A stretch of DNA of 64,000 nucleotides. It comes from Pseudeuparius sepicola. Taxonomy: Eukaryota; Arthropoda; Insecta; Coleoptera; Anthribidae. The stretch lies in assembly GCA_963920635.1 (NCBI GenBank), contig OY987303.1:50901223-50965222 (forward strand), given 5' to 3'. The position numbers and the translations under genes are program-made. This document shows, piece by piece, positions 12,190-22,789 of the stretch (the first letter of the stretch is position 1; each line of letters starts with the position of its first letter). Below the pieces are notes generated by a model. That model made no database searches, was not told the DNA's origin, and was given only the letters and a program-made list of their open reading frames with translations.

Positions 12190-12550
12190 ATACAGAACAA
12201 CATTACATTTGGCGTCTCCGATGCTGCAGCACAGTAGCAACATTGTTTGAGAGTAGATATACTTTCAAGTACAACAATTTCTTGGAAATAAAAAAGATCA
12301 TGAGGGGGGGGGGGGGCTGCAGCCAGTACCAACGCTACAGCCAACCAGCACCAGAAGCAGTTTTAAAACTTATTTCTTGCAAATGCATGAAGACCTGTCT
12401 GTCAGACCAACTGTGGAGGCAAAAGAGAAGGCCTTTATTTCTTCTAATATGTGCTCGAACTGCGAGAACAGCTATAGTAACATGACCGTTCCCGTTGCAG
12501 AAATTAAAGAAGAAGCAGAGGATGATTCGGAAATCCCTGAATCAATTGAA
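12190..12550 (+). pseudogene. Decayed C-terminal remnant of a cysteine-rich multi-copy protein
   Basis: No single frame is coherent, but the three forward frames together give a recognisable order of segments. One frame reads APEAVLKLISCKCMKTC. A second continues with NCGGKREGLYF. A third gives SSNMCSNCENSYSN and then an acidic tail, AEIKEEAEDDSEIPESIE. The pattern of a Leu-Ile-Ser-Cys-x-Cys start followed by spaced Cys pairs resembles the C-terminal cysteine-rich tail that I associate with uncharacterised, multi-copy insect proteins, loosely like a CXC (tesmin/TSO1-type) motif. At least two frameshifts, a stop near 12230 and a G-run at 12304-12315 show it is dead. It lies at the centre of the inverted repeat 11590-13171, so it may be an insertion or the element's own relic. 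The family assignment is from memory. Confidence 0.45.
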
Positions 12551-13724
12551 GGTACTATGCATTATGCATGGATAATAATTATATCTTACCTTTATTTCTT
12601 CACTCACTATTTATTCGTGTGTTCAAAATATGTTTCTAAATAGGTAATAGGTATTCAATAAATTGTCAAGTATTTGGAATTAAGTAATTTTTATCTGTTT
12701 TAGGAGTACAAGAACTGGGAGGCTGCCTGAAAAAAGTGTGGAACAAAAATTCATGTCTTTTATTAGCCTATAGAAAAATATTTACCTACTTAAAATAAAA
12801 AATATAAATTAATGGTGTTTTTTGCTATTTTCCAAAAATTACTGAAGTTCCCCGATGTTTCAACACTCTTTTGCAAAAAAACCCATACGATGTACAAAAA
12901 AATGTTAGGAGAGGTAAATTGTAGATAATTTTATTCTCTTTATTTTACTACAGGAGCACTTTTTTCATAAATACCTTGATTTGCCAGTTATAGGGTGAAA
13001 ATCGCCAAAAAACATTATTGTTAGTGTTTTTTTGGTGATTTGTCATATTTGCGGGGAAACATTTTGTTGTTGTTATATTCGTGTACAGCGCCAAAAAAAC
13101 ATAAAATAAACCACTAAAAACAATTAGGTACACCAAAACTTTCCACTTTAATCTACCGTTTGACTGAACTATTTGTATAATTTGATCCAACAACATAACG
13201 TTGCGTGTAGAGGAACTCGCGGCACACAAACTGCAGAATCACCTCAATCGCGAAGGCTGTACTTCTGGCTTTCCGGGATATGGATATTCCATCTTTTGCG
13301 AAAAGAAAGGCATCATCACATTAGCATTGTTCTCTACTATTATTCGGTTATTGCGAGTGCTGAGGAGGTAAAGTAATTAAGTAATACATCTGAACTCTTT
13401 CAATTCAGGATAGTCCTATCATCTTCTCAGGGTCATAGTGAAATAGGTAGCAATAGACTACGGTGCGCAGTACCGATGATTTCTAATTGCTCAGAAACGC
13501 CCCGTGGCCTACTTGAGACTCGGGCAATGATTGATTGCGCAGACGGTAGCGTGTTTTGCGTGTCCGTATCCGACGCCTCATTACAAATTATTCCGGTGGC
13601 GGCACGACACCTGACGGGAGCTGGCCGGAAGTTTCGCGAACGATTTGTAACCTTGGGGGTACGGGGGGGGGGGGGGGAAGGAAGATCAAGAATATAGAGA
13701 TCCGAAGAACCCGTGCAATTTTCA

Positions 13725-14610
13725 GTAGGTATAGTATAAATGAAGTCACTTCGAACAGCATAAAAACGCTTGGGCGGCGTTTGCTTTGTAAAACAAGATC
13801 GTAGGCGGTGCACGGCCCTTAATAATATTATACAAATTTTTTTTAAATGCTCTAAAAAAAGAATAAAATAATAAAAAGCAAACCAATAATTTTGCTTCAC
13901 ACAAAAAACACCATAAAAATCTACACACGAAACCATAATCCGTAAAATAAAGCGCAATCCTTATTTCCGTGCACGGCACTGGTTTTACTGGCCTAACTGG
14001 CCCACGTCGACACCTGCTGCATGCGGATCTCCGAAACGCCGACCAATTAAATCGCTACGCTCGCTTTCTTATTGGCTGCCTTCATCACTACGTCAACGTC
14101 GACTTTTGAATTTTATAGGGTGATTTCTGCTGATAAGTCTGGTATTTTTATCAGCTGCAGAGCCATATTAAACCGAACCTGGAATTAGTAGTAAAAAGAG
14201 ATGAAGGAGACAGAGAAGATAGATATTGTAGTAAAAACAAGTGACTGCATGCTCGCCTAATATAATATCACCAATACTTTCATGAGTTACACTGTTCGAC
14301 GGCTGGCCACTTGTGCAGCGAAATGCGGTGGATGGGAGTGCCATAATTTCACAGATCTTAGGATATACTTGCGTAAATAGTTATAATCCACACGGCTTTT
14401 TAGAGACCTTTTGACGATATTATATGGTGCATTAACCTTTACGTAGTGCCTGAAGAAAATCTTTAAAAAAAGTTAAAAGTGAAATATTATGTTGCTTGTA
14501 GAATATGTATATTTTTGAAAACTGCGTGACGCTTATGTCCTATATTTTATTGTGACGCCAATTAGAGTTCTTTACGCTCTTTCAAGTGACTTTAGTAATA
14601 CTATACCCAG
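13725..14610 (+). repeat. Dispersed repeat B, copy 1
   Basis: GGTATAGTATAAATGAAG, the block GTGATTTCTGCTGATAAGTC and the long stretch through GATGAAGGAGACAGAGAAG to the run before 14610 recur at 27670-29045. The last 270 bp also recurs at 40425-40690, all in the same orientation. Relative to the 27 kb copy, this one has about 330 extra bases (about 13772-14103), starting GCTTGGGCGGCG and ending near CGTCGAC. A poly-G run lies just upstream at 13660-13677. Confidence 0.7.
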
Positions 14611-14626
14611 TTGCATAAAGTACCGT

Positions 14627-15360
14627 CACTAGTAATCGCCCTAGTGCTTGAATTATTGTCGGAAATTTTTCGAGTACACGATTCTTAAAAAAATCGTGTT
14701 AGAGAAAAATTTCCAGATATTAATTCAAGAACGTGGGGGATTCGGTAAGAAAATTCCATACCTACATGCACGTAAATTAAACGAAATTATTATCAAAATT
14801 TTTGTCGGGTATCTAATTGTTACAATGTCACATTATAATAATGACATTTGTCAAAAAAATTTCCACTGTAATCACCTCCTGCGGAAATTTTTTGAATTGC
14901 CATGACAACGAAGCAAAAAACGAGTCTCTGATTGGTCAAAAAAGGTAGGTATGTAATTTTCACTAGTAATCGCCCTAGTGCTTGAATTATTGGCGGAAAT
15001 TTTTCGAGTACACGAATTTTTTAAGAAAACTTGATATAAACAATTGATTTTTTTAAGAAAATTCGTGTTAGAGAAAATTTTCCGGATATTAATTCAAGAA
15101 CGTGGGGGATTCGGTAAGAAAATTCCATACCTACATGCACGTAAATTAAACGAAATTATTATCAAAATTTTTGTCGGGTATCTAATAATTGTTACAATGT
15201 CACATTATAATAATGACATTTGTCAAAAAAATTTCCGCTGTAATCACCTCCTGCTGCCTAGAGCAAGTGAGAATATTTCCTGAAATTTTTTGAATTGTCA
15301 TGACAACGAAGCAAAAAACGAGCCTCTGATTGGTCAAAAAGGGTAGGTATGGAATTTTCA
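14627..15360 (+). repeat. Imperfect tandem duplication, 334 and 400 bp units
   Basis: CACTAGTAATCGCCCTAGTG starts both units (14627 and 14961). Both end with GCAAAAAACGAG, CTCTGATTGGTCAAAAA and GGTAGGTATG. The second unit carries two extra segments, one after AGTACACGAATTTTT and one after CACCTCCTGC. The first 20 bases are nearly self-complementary. The open frames 14648-14905 and 15044-15283 are copies of one another and show no domain. Confidence 0.8.
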
Positions 15361-15649
15361 ATAAAATAGTTTTCTTTCTGTAAGTGCGGCAGCTCGTGGG
15401 TTAACACACAGGGAGGCTATGTTTTGAAAAGAAAAAGAACATACCCGTGGTCAATTAAAAAAAAAGGTGAGTTCTTTGTGGTTACCTACTTTCGGCATGG
15501 GCTTTTTTATTTTTTGTTTTCAGTAGTAATTACATTACATTATCATAATAGAATCTATAAGTCGGATATAAAAACCTTAGGTACCTAAAAATGCTAGTCC
15601 TGTAAAACAATTCATGTGCCGAACAAAAACTTCGTGTTATTTTTTCATA

Positions 15650-16247
15650 TACAGTGACCGGCAGAAAGTACGCACCTTATGGGATTTTTTTACTTTACAT
15701 TTATCAGAAAATTTTATTCTTGATAAAAGTTTTTTCATTCGTGTAAACTCAAAACGCAGTTTTCAAAATTTGTATATAATATCTTATTTCGTATACCGGG
15801 GAGGTTTGAAAATATGAAAAAGGCTCAAGAGTAAAGTACCCTTTTTTTAAATTTTAGAGAAAACATGTATTAAGAAAAGTTGTTTAGAATTAAAAGGTAA
15901 GCCCAAAAATGGCGTTTCAGGTGTCTATTACAAAAATCACTTTTTCGGCATTTTTGATTTACCCTGTATATGTAGAAAATAAAAACACTTTATTTGATAT
16001 AGCAGTTCGATTTCAGAGAGGATTTATTATTTATAAACGGGAGCGCAATAAAAATTAGGATATGTTTATCAACTTGGAAATAAAACAAGGTTTGCAAAAA
16101 AAAGGATTTTTTCGTTTCTATTTTGAAGGAGCCATAATTACTGTTGAAACAAATTAATTGTAATGAAGCTCACGTTTTCAAATGATATAGATATCCTCTC
16201 TGAAAAAAAAAATCCCGTATGGTGCGTACTTTCTACCGGGCAATGTA
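15650..16247. mobile_element. 598 bp TIR element (TACAGTGACCGGCAGAAAGT)
   Basis: The left end TACAGTGACCGGCAGAAAGT, followed by ACGCACCTTATGGGATTTTTT, is mirrored at 16207-16247, where the right end reads GGTGCGTACTTTCTACCGGG then CAATGTA. The interior is AT-rich and non-coding. The TIRs are about 40 bp with a few mismatches, so this is a MITE of moderate age. Confidence 0.75.
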
Positions 16248-17560
16248 CATTTTAAATCTTTGAATCATGTTCTTATAAAAAATATGTCTTATGAACATCT
16301 ATGTCTTATACACTACTTCTTTATAAAACAGTAAACAGGGAAAACAAAACAGTTCATTTAATCTGTCGCATCGCATAAACACTTGTTCCTGTTGTATCTA
16401 TATATTTCAAGGAAACTGTTGGGTAAAATTGCCAATTGCATTTTTATCTGGTTGAGATTATCTATTGTAAATCTGGAGTTGGTCTCCAAAGAGTATTTAT
16501 TTCAACTTTTTCGGTCAATGAAAGCCTTAAAAAATTACCTTTCAAAATGTTCTGCACTTTAATTGCAATTAAAACACTTTAGTTCGTCAATAGCAATTAA
16601 TTACACGGTTTTGTAGGTACCCATGTCAATATGCACCCATTTTTTTAAATTGATCACCAGTGTGTTATTTTTTCTTTTTAAAATATACCCCCCTGTGTGC
16701 CTTAATCCAGGAGCCGCCACTGTAGATTTGGCATTTGAAGTTGCCTTCCAAAATAAAAATGAATAAATAATCGCAAGCAGCATTTTTAGTCGCCGTTACG
16801 TTCCGGCGACTTTTATTTGCAACTTTAAAGTTGTGATTACTACTGATAGGAACGTAATAACTACGTTCCTATTACGTCCCTGCGACCAAAATGGGGAACA
16901 TTTTGAGGGTGATAGATACGTAACGGAGACCACCTGGCAACTTACACCGCTACGACGCGCTTACGTTCCGGCAACGTGGTGGAGACGTAGCAGCGTGGTC
17001 ACCGCTACTTTGTTGGATTTGTTTGCTTCTTTACATTCGCGTCCTCGCTTTGTCTTTGTCTAAATAATTAAAAAGTATTCTAGCCCAGCATCTTCCGTCA
17101 TTTTTCAATAACCGTGGAAAATGGAAGTACCTAATATTTATTTTTAACTTATATTTATGAATATGGTAGATATAAGAAAGGTATTAATTTGCTGATTTTT
17201 TTCTCGTTGGTAGATTCAAGAAACTAAAACGATTGCAAATTTTCTGTCAAATATGACATTGATAGATTGAAAAGTAACAACGCGCCCTCTCGAAATGCAT
17301 GTTTTATCACTTTTTTATAGGGAAGATAAATTACGAAAATGTGCGAAATTACCTAAAAATGCTGAAAAATGCTTTTTTAATATTTTTATAAGTTATACGA
17401 GTTCATTTTTGCTCAATTTTCTCTTTTTTGGGACAATTTTGAAGAAAAGGTACCAAAGGAAATTGACATTTGATATTAATGGCGTCTATCATTTTATAAG
17501 AAAATATGGCGTAATTTTCAGTAATTACTTCTAAGTATTATTTACCTTAAAATGGGTGTT
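16248..17560. other. No gene seen; short inverted motifs around 16790-16990
   Basis: CGTTACGTTCCGGCGAC at about 16793 recurs as CTTACGTTCCGGCAACG near 16960. GGAACGTAATAACTACGTTCC at 16850 is nearly self-complementary. These look like pieces of a small degraded element. No credible coding region is present. Confidence 0.4.
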
Positions 17561-17569
17561 TGAAGGCTT

Positions 17570-18560
17570 TGCCACTTAACTGGTAGTAACGGCAACTAGA
17601 CTTTTTTCACTTTAAGGTAATTCCTACCTTTAAGACGAAAATTAGTTTTAGATATTTTAAACTCTAAAGTCCCAATTACTACAAGAGGACTTCAAGGTTC
17701 CAGAAGCCTCGTTTAAGTTCCATTTGGAACTTTAACCTATAATTTTTATATGAGAGTGTTATTTTCAGCCGGTGTGTTTTGTGCTATATTTCGAAATGTT
17801 GATATTTAAAATTGTAGCCACTCAAGAGAAGCGTTTTGTAATTTTGTATTGAAGACAGGTGCTCGTGTTTCGATTCGTTTCATCCAATTGCTGCTTTAAT
17901 TTTCTATAAAATGTGAATGTGTGTCTATAATTTTTCTTCTTTCTAATGGCTGACATTTTCATCACTTCGCAAAAACTACCGAATCCTTCAAACGATTGTA
18001 AGGAACTAAATGTAGTTTCCATTTTGGTGCCTATAGAAGTGACAGTTACTTTAAAGTATTTTTTATATAGTAATTGGAACTTTCTAATAATTTTAAAATG
18101 GAGTGGGAAGTTAAACTTACCATACAGTATTTTTCTCGAGTAGCGGGAAAGTTAATTCCACTTTAAATATGTCTATATAGTTCCGTAACTTTGGAGGTAT
18201 TTCTAAAGTCGCTAAGATGTAGAAGTTACTTTCACCGTTACCATAAAGTAATAAAAACTTTAAAGTGATAAACAAGTAACACAACAAAGTAATTGCGACC
18301 ATTGAATATAACTTTAGAGTTAACGTGACTTTAACGTAATTTTGCATAGTAACAATTCCGTTCCAGATACTTCAAATACTACTTAGAAGTACTGAAACCA
18401 TAAAGTTCCAACTTGTAGTAATAATTACTACATAATTACTCATACTTGCTAAATATAAGTAATAAAAACTAATAAGTCGATTTTTAAGTAGTAATTACGT
18501 AATAACTACTTATTCAAAGTTCACATCTCAGTTACCGCAACTTTAATGCTGCTTGGGATA
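17570..18560. repeat. Region dense in degenerate ACTTTAAAGT / AAGTAATTAC motifs
   Basis: Variants of ACTTTAAAGT and its half-sites occur about a dozen times (for example GTTACTTTAAAGTA at 18049, AACTTTAAAGTG at 18255, ACTTTAGAGTTAACG at 18310). They are followed by AAGTAATTACT-type motifs at 18420-18510. The density is well above what the surrounding AT-rich DNA shows. I cannot define clear termini. It may be a decayed element with internal repeats. Confidence 0.45.
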
Positions 18561-19206
18561 TGAAGGTATATATTTTTAACGTAATGTAATCCAAAATCAA
18601 GGTTAGTTTATAGGAAGTTTAGGAAATTTCCAGACTCTTAAACAAAAGCAAAGGTAGTCCTCCACCACTCGCAACATCGCGCGATTGTGCCGCCTCCACC
18701 AACTGTTCTTCTTCTCACAGCATGATGCCAGTGACGTATAGAAGAGGTAACGCAGTTACCCAAAGTCGAAAACAACAAAAAAAATACCGAGACATTCTTA
18801 GAGGGAAAATAGCCATAGTAAAATGTCTCTTGTCAGTTTACCCTAAAACTTATAGATTTTTGGGGCCTATACGTGTATAAGCACTTTTGATATAAACAAT
18901 TAATTGACAGGAAAAAGACCTTAATATCCCAAAGGAAATTCCAAAATAATTGAAAAAATCCTATTCCTTTTTGATTTTATTGACTCTCTTTCATTTACAT
19001 AAATAGACTCTCGTTGACTGACGTGTATTTATAATGACTTCTCACGGCTATAGCTTTATGTCCTGGCAAACAGATGGCTCTGATGGCTAACAATGTATTC
19101 CGCATTGCATATTATCTCCGGAAAGCGCATGGTGAGCCAAAAATGTGTCAGGCGTGACAGCCGTGAGCAGTCTTTAATAATATATCAGTCAACGCTCTTG
19201 TAGTCT
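18561..19206. other. No gene seen
   Basis: Ordinary mixed sequence without a credible open frame or element boundary, up to the target duplication of the SINE at 19207. Confidence 0.4.
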
Positions 19207-19487
19207 TATTTATATTCCTTTTTTTGGGCTTAGCTACGGCGGCCATTTTACCCAGTTCCCGGGCTTTATTCATCCCCCTTCGATTAGTTGTGGGGGTTTG
19301 TCTGGCTCTAAACCATTCCCCAATTTTAGCAATTTCAATATCCTTAATTCTAAACCGATCCTAACTTCAACCTAAAGACAAACACACAACACCTATGGCA
19401 CTTACTGTGGAGGGAATCGAACCCACGACGTTCGATGCCAAAGCGTGGGTACTACCAAATGACCTACTCCTGCATATTTATATTCCT
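19207..19487 (-). mobile_element. tRNA-derived SINE with 13 bp target site duplication
   Basis: On the - strand the element starts with a tRNA-like head. A possible A box (TAGGTCATTTGG, 19455-19466) is followed by a perfect B box (GGTTCGATTCC, 19413-19423). It then continues into an unrelated body and ends in a short A-run before 19219. TATTTATATTCCT flanks it on both sides (19207-19219 and 19475-19487), which I read as the target site duplication. The body between is about 255 bp. The head would be transcribed by RNA polymerase III from its internal promoter. Movement would depend on a LINE enzyme supplied elsewhere. The intact duplication suggests a fairly recent insertion. A functional tRNA gene is unlikely because there is no matching acceptor stem. 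Confidence 0.8.
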
Positions 19488-20408
19488 CATCTAAGGTCGT
19501 AACCGACACGTCACCTTTCGTTCAGAACCTATCCGATCGGGCTCCCCATCTAGTAGAATATTCGAACAGAAAATTAATCAAGCTTTTTGAATGGGCACAT
19601 CTGGGACCTCTCCCAATAAATTTTCTTGCGTTGCCTCGGTTCGTTCGCCGCTCGCGGAGTGATACAATGAGACATTATTAATAGAGGTCCTGCGAACTCC
19701 CCGAATAATAATTGTAATATCCTCATCCTTCTCCCGTATACCCACTGCGGTGCTTTATTTTTAGACGGAGGGAAGTCCCGATTCACTGGAGACGGTCCTC
19801 TTCACAGCTATTCGAAAAGATTAAGACGTAGTCACATTGATAGAGGCAAAAACGAGTTACACTACGGATAGACTGCATTTGCATTGTCATTGTCAAGTTT
19901 GTATAAATAACCACTAATGGTCCCAGGATCAGGATAGGTTAAGGTATACCTACACTTTGTCCCAATGTAAAAGAAAAAGAGGTAGAAAGCAAAAAAATTA
20001 AGTATCTGAAAATTAACTGTTTTGGGTCTATATCTCTGCTTGCTTAGAACTTAATTTTTAGAAGTTAAAATTATAGTTTATATATGTTACACTGTTACAC
20101 TGTTTTCCAGGACATGAAGCTACAGTCGTGTCAAGTCTTATAAATACGTCAGAATTTTTTTCTTAACTCGTGAAATAACTTTAAAAAATCAAATTTGTCC
20201 TGAAACATTTTAGTAGATGTAGTTGTAATGTTTGCTGTATCAGAAAACAATATTTGAGAGACAAAATCTATTGGGTATGATTGATAAAAAAAAAATTAAC
20301 AAAAAAATTAAAACCGTAACCGTCAAATTTGCCCGTATGCACACTCCACTAAAAATTAAAAAAAAAATAACAAAAAATAACACCGACTTCACAAATTTGC
20401 CCATCATA
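19488..20408. other. No gene seen; G+C-richer 19490-19800
   Basis: 19490-19800 is richer in G and C and contains CGTTGCCTCGGTTCGTTCG. It is not repeated in the window. The - strand frame 19574-19786 has no recognisable domain. This may be unique host DNA into which the SINE inserted. Confidence 0.35.
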
Positions 20409-20965
20409 TGCACATTTCAACTAAAATTTTAGAAATAATTTTCTTTTTCTAAATTGAGTTATCTATGCATTTGGTGACAGTCAAAGCAAGGAATTTAAAT
20501 CTATTTAAATATGAATACATCATATCCTACATAACATCATAACTTACTGTCACCGACTCCAAAAATAACTCGATTTAGAAACAGAAAAATATTTCTAAAA
20601 TTTTAGTTGAAATGTGCATGAAAATCATCGAAATTGGTCCAATATGAAATTTCATCCCCTATTTTCTACCCTTACGGGTGGAATTTTTTCTTCAAATTTA
20701 AATGGGGCCACACCTCTATAAGGTACTCCCTTTCTAATAAAAAAGAATCATCGAAATCGGTTCAATATGAAATTTCATCCCCTATTTGTCCACCCTTAGG
20801 GGTGGAATTTTTTCTTCAAATTTAAATGGGACCATTCTGTAGGTATATCCTTTCAAATAAAAAAGAATTGTCCAAATCGATTTATAAATGACGGAGTTCT
20901 CAGGTAACAAACATTTAAAAAAAATAAAAATACAACCGAATTGATAACCTCCTTTTTTGAAGTCG
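20409..20965 (+). repeat. 3' tail of a non-LTR-like repeat with 123 bp tandem units
   Basis: 20409-20618 contains inverted arms (GCACATTTCAACTAAAATTT and its inverse). They are followed by two tandem units of about 123 bp (starting near 20624 and 20747, with a third partial start near 20867) built round AATATGAAATTTCATCCCCT and GGGGTGGAATTTTTTCTTCA. The segment ends ACCTCCTTTTTTGAAGTCGG then TTAAAAAA. That ending is a common 3' terminus in insect genomes that I associate, from memory, with RTE-type non-LTR elements or their satellites. No reverse transcriptase is encoded here. Confidence 0.5.
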
Positions 20966-21049
20966 GTTAAAAAATAAGGATATTATAGGTAAGATTAACG
21001 AGTGTAAAAGTGTTTAAAAAATGTGATAATGGGCAGTCACTCAAAGCAT

Positions 21050-21172
21050 ACAAAAAAGTAGTAACCGTATACATGTGTTTCATGCTATTTGGCAATAATC
21101 GGTACGGTGAAACTTTAACCAAATCTAAAAATAAGCATGATTTGAGAAGGAACAAATGAAGTCCAAATGGCG
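21050..21172 (-). repeat. Dispersed repeat, inverse copy of 11968-12100
   Basis: Contains GTAACCGTATACATGTGTTT, TCATGCTATTTGGCAATAAT, GCATGATTTGAG and AACAAATGAAGTCCA, the inverse of the copy at 11968-12100, with scattered differences. Confidence 0.65.
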
Positions 21173-21512
21173 CTCTGTATCTTGGAAATGAAGGATTTGT
21201 ATAAAAAATTTATAGATAATTATATGCCAATTTTGGTTTAAACAAAAGCAAAACATTTGATCAAGTTTTTCAAGTTGCCTGGAAAATTAATAAGTTCTTA
21301 ACAGTAAATGAACTAAACTTTGAACTTGTAACTAAAAAAATATCTTCAACAAATTTGTTTACTGAGCTTTTGGAGACTAAATCTTCCTCCTTTCTCAAAG
21401 ATCATGTCACGTCAAAGTGAATTCATACAGATTGATAAATTTCAGGTTAAAATGTCATGACAGCAGAAACAATAGCCTAGCCACCTGTCTGATATTGTAC
21501 CCTGTGTTCTAT

Positions 21513-22098
21513 CTAATTATCTATACTAACTTCTCTTTGAATAAGTGGCAATAATATTTTACTGAATTCCACTGAACATTCAGCAACATAGTTGTCTGTA
21601 TTTCCTAGAATAAATGCCGATTCTTTAATTTTTCGTCTATTTCCTACTTCTTCTTTGAGAATTTCTTTGGACCTATCCCACAAAATTCTGATTGTTATTA
21701 AAAGAGTATTCACATATTTTCGACTTCGAAATTTGATTTTGCCTGATATAATTTTTATGTTCTTTTAAACCAACTTTAAATGGCCTACAAGTCTCCCCAA
21801 CATAGAACTTTCCACATTCACAAGGAATTTTATAAATGCAATTTTTTGAACTTTGTACCTCATTAAATGGTTTCGTTTTAACTAGCATCGATCTTAATGT
21901 ATTTTTGGTTTTAAATACTGTTCTGACATTAAAACGATTGCCTATGCGTTTTAGCTTATCTGATGGTCCAGGAATATAAGGAATAATTGAATTTACTGGT
22001 CGGTCCACCAGATTTATTTCTCTAATTCTATTAGCATGTTAATTTGTTGGCGATCCTGAAAAACTTGCTCAACAAATTCAATAGGATAACTAGAGGAA
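21513..22098 (-). pseudogene. Penelope-like element 3' end with GIY-YIG nuclease domain
   Basis: The frame 22008-21673 (111 codons, no ATG at its start) carries a GIY-YIG domain. NCIYKIPCECGKFYVGETCR, at about residues 57-76, has the IYK and YVG elements and the Cys-x-Cys pair typical of Penelope-like endonucleases. After about 21700 the protein continues one frame over (21713-21513) with LWDRSKEILKEE and RKIKESAFILGN, the usual C-terminal region. A single frameshift therefore splits the gene. The Arg usually found in the R-x-x-x-H helix after YIG is Gly here (VGLKEH), so the nuclease would probably be inactive even without the shift. Only the linker and nuclease remain. The reverse transcriptase half is missing and the remnant stops at about 22098, right beside the inverted repeat at 22100. 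Penelope-like elements normally use RT plus this nuclease to insert copies. Confidence 0.8.
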
Positions 22099-22789
22099 AG
22101 TACCCTAATATGAGACAGTTCCCAATATGAGACCCCACACTAACTCCTCAAGTAAGAGTCTCCATCTAGCTGGCAATATGTCTCAAATAATCATTAATGG
22201 TATAAGTCGCCACATCTCTAGCTCATCAAAATTTTTAGGCGGAAATGAAACGTCATCACCTCGCGACGACCTTCATTTGACCGTGTTCCTAACTAGGATA
22301 AATGTTGCTAAAACAGAAATTGGGTACTGGAGCGCAAAAATTGCGCAAGTGTCTGTAAGATGGCGCTGGAGTTGGAGAGCGGCCATTGGTACAGAGCGAG
22401 AATAAAAAGTAATGTTTCGCCTTGCTAAAATAAGTTTCCGTTCCTTATAAGTTGTTTTGTTGCCCGGCAAGGTCGTTGGTCGGAACCAGGGGTCTAGGGG
22501 GAGGCAGGCGGACCGACCCCCTTTTTTATACAAATAACAGCACATCGCTTCCATCCTGGCGTATTTTGGGATTGAAACTGTGAATTGTTAAACACAAAAT
22601 AATAATATGAATATTTACGCTCCTTTATTTTTCTATATTTTTTCATAGTTATTAAGAATATTGTTGAGTAAAATATTAAGTAAGAGGACTACCTACCGGC
22701 TGTCAAATCTACTGTCATGACATATAATAATTCTCCCTCAAAACCGCATGAATGATCACAATACTTACCCTAACTGACATTTAGAATTT

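Larger units (their letters stand above)
11590..13171. mobile_element. 1.58 kb inverted-repeat element enclosing a coding remnant
   Basis: The left arm (11590-11900) and right arm (about 12885-13171) are inverse copies. TAGTTCAGTCAAATGG pairs with CCGTTTGACTGAACTA, and TGTAGTAAAATAAAGAGGAG pairs with TTTATTTTACTACAGGAGCA. The roughly 985 bp centre is not palindromic and holds the decayed protein remnant at 12190-12550. Part of the left inner region (11968-12100) also matches, in inverse, 21050-21172. The arms are diverged, so the element is not young. Confidence 0.65.

Noticed and set aside
12304..12315. Homopolymer runs (also 13660-13677, 24679-24688, 55331-55340, 61797-61808) as functional signals
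   Set aside because: Long G or C runs are common mutation or sequencing-error hot spots. They may cause false frameshifts but show no function.
13433..13957. 174-codon frame on the - strand
   Set aside because: It crosses a poly-C/poly-G run and repeat B sequence, has low-complexity stretches such as PPPPRTPK, and shows no recognisable domain.
19413..19474. Possible functional tRNA gene on the - strand
   Set aside because: The B box is perfect, but no complete acceptor stem can be formed. The sequence runs on into a non-tRNA body and is bounded by target duplications, so a SINE explains it better.
21673..22008. Free-standing homing endonuclease of the GIY-YIG type
   Set aside because: The flanking segments, the Cys pairs and the C-terminal continuation match a Penelope-like element better than a homing enzyme.
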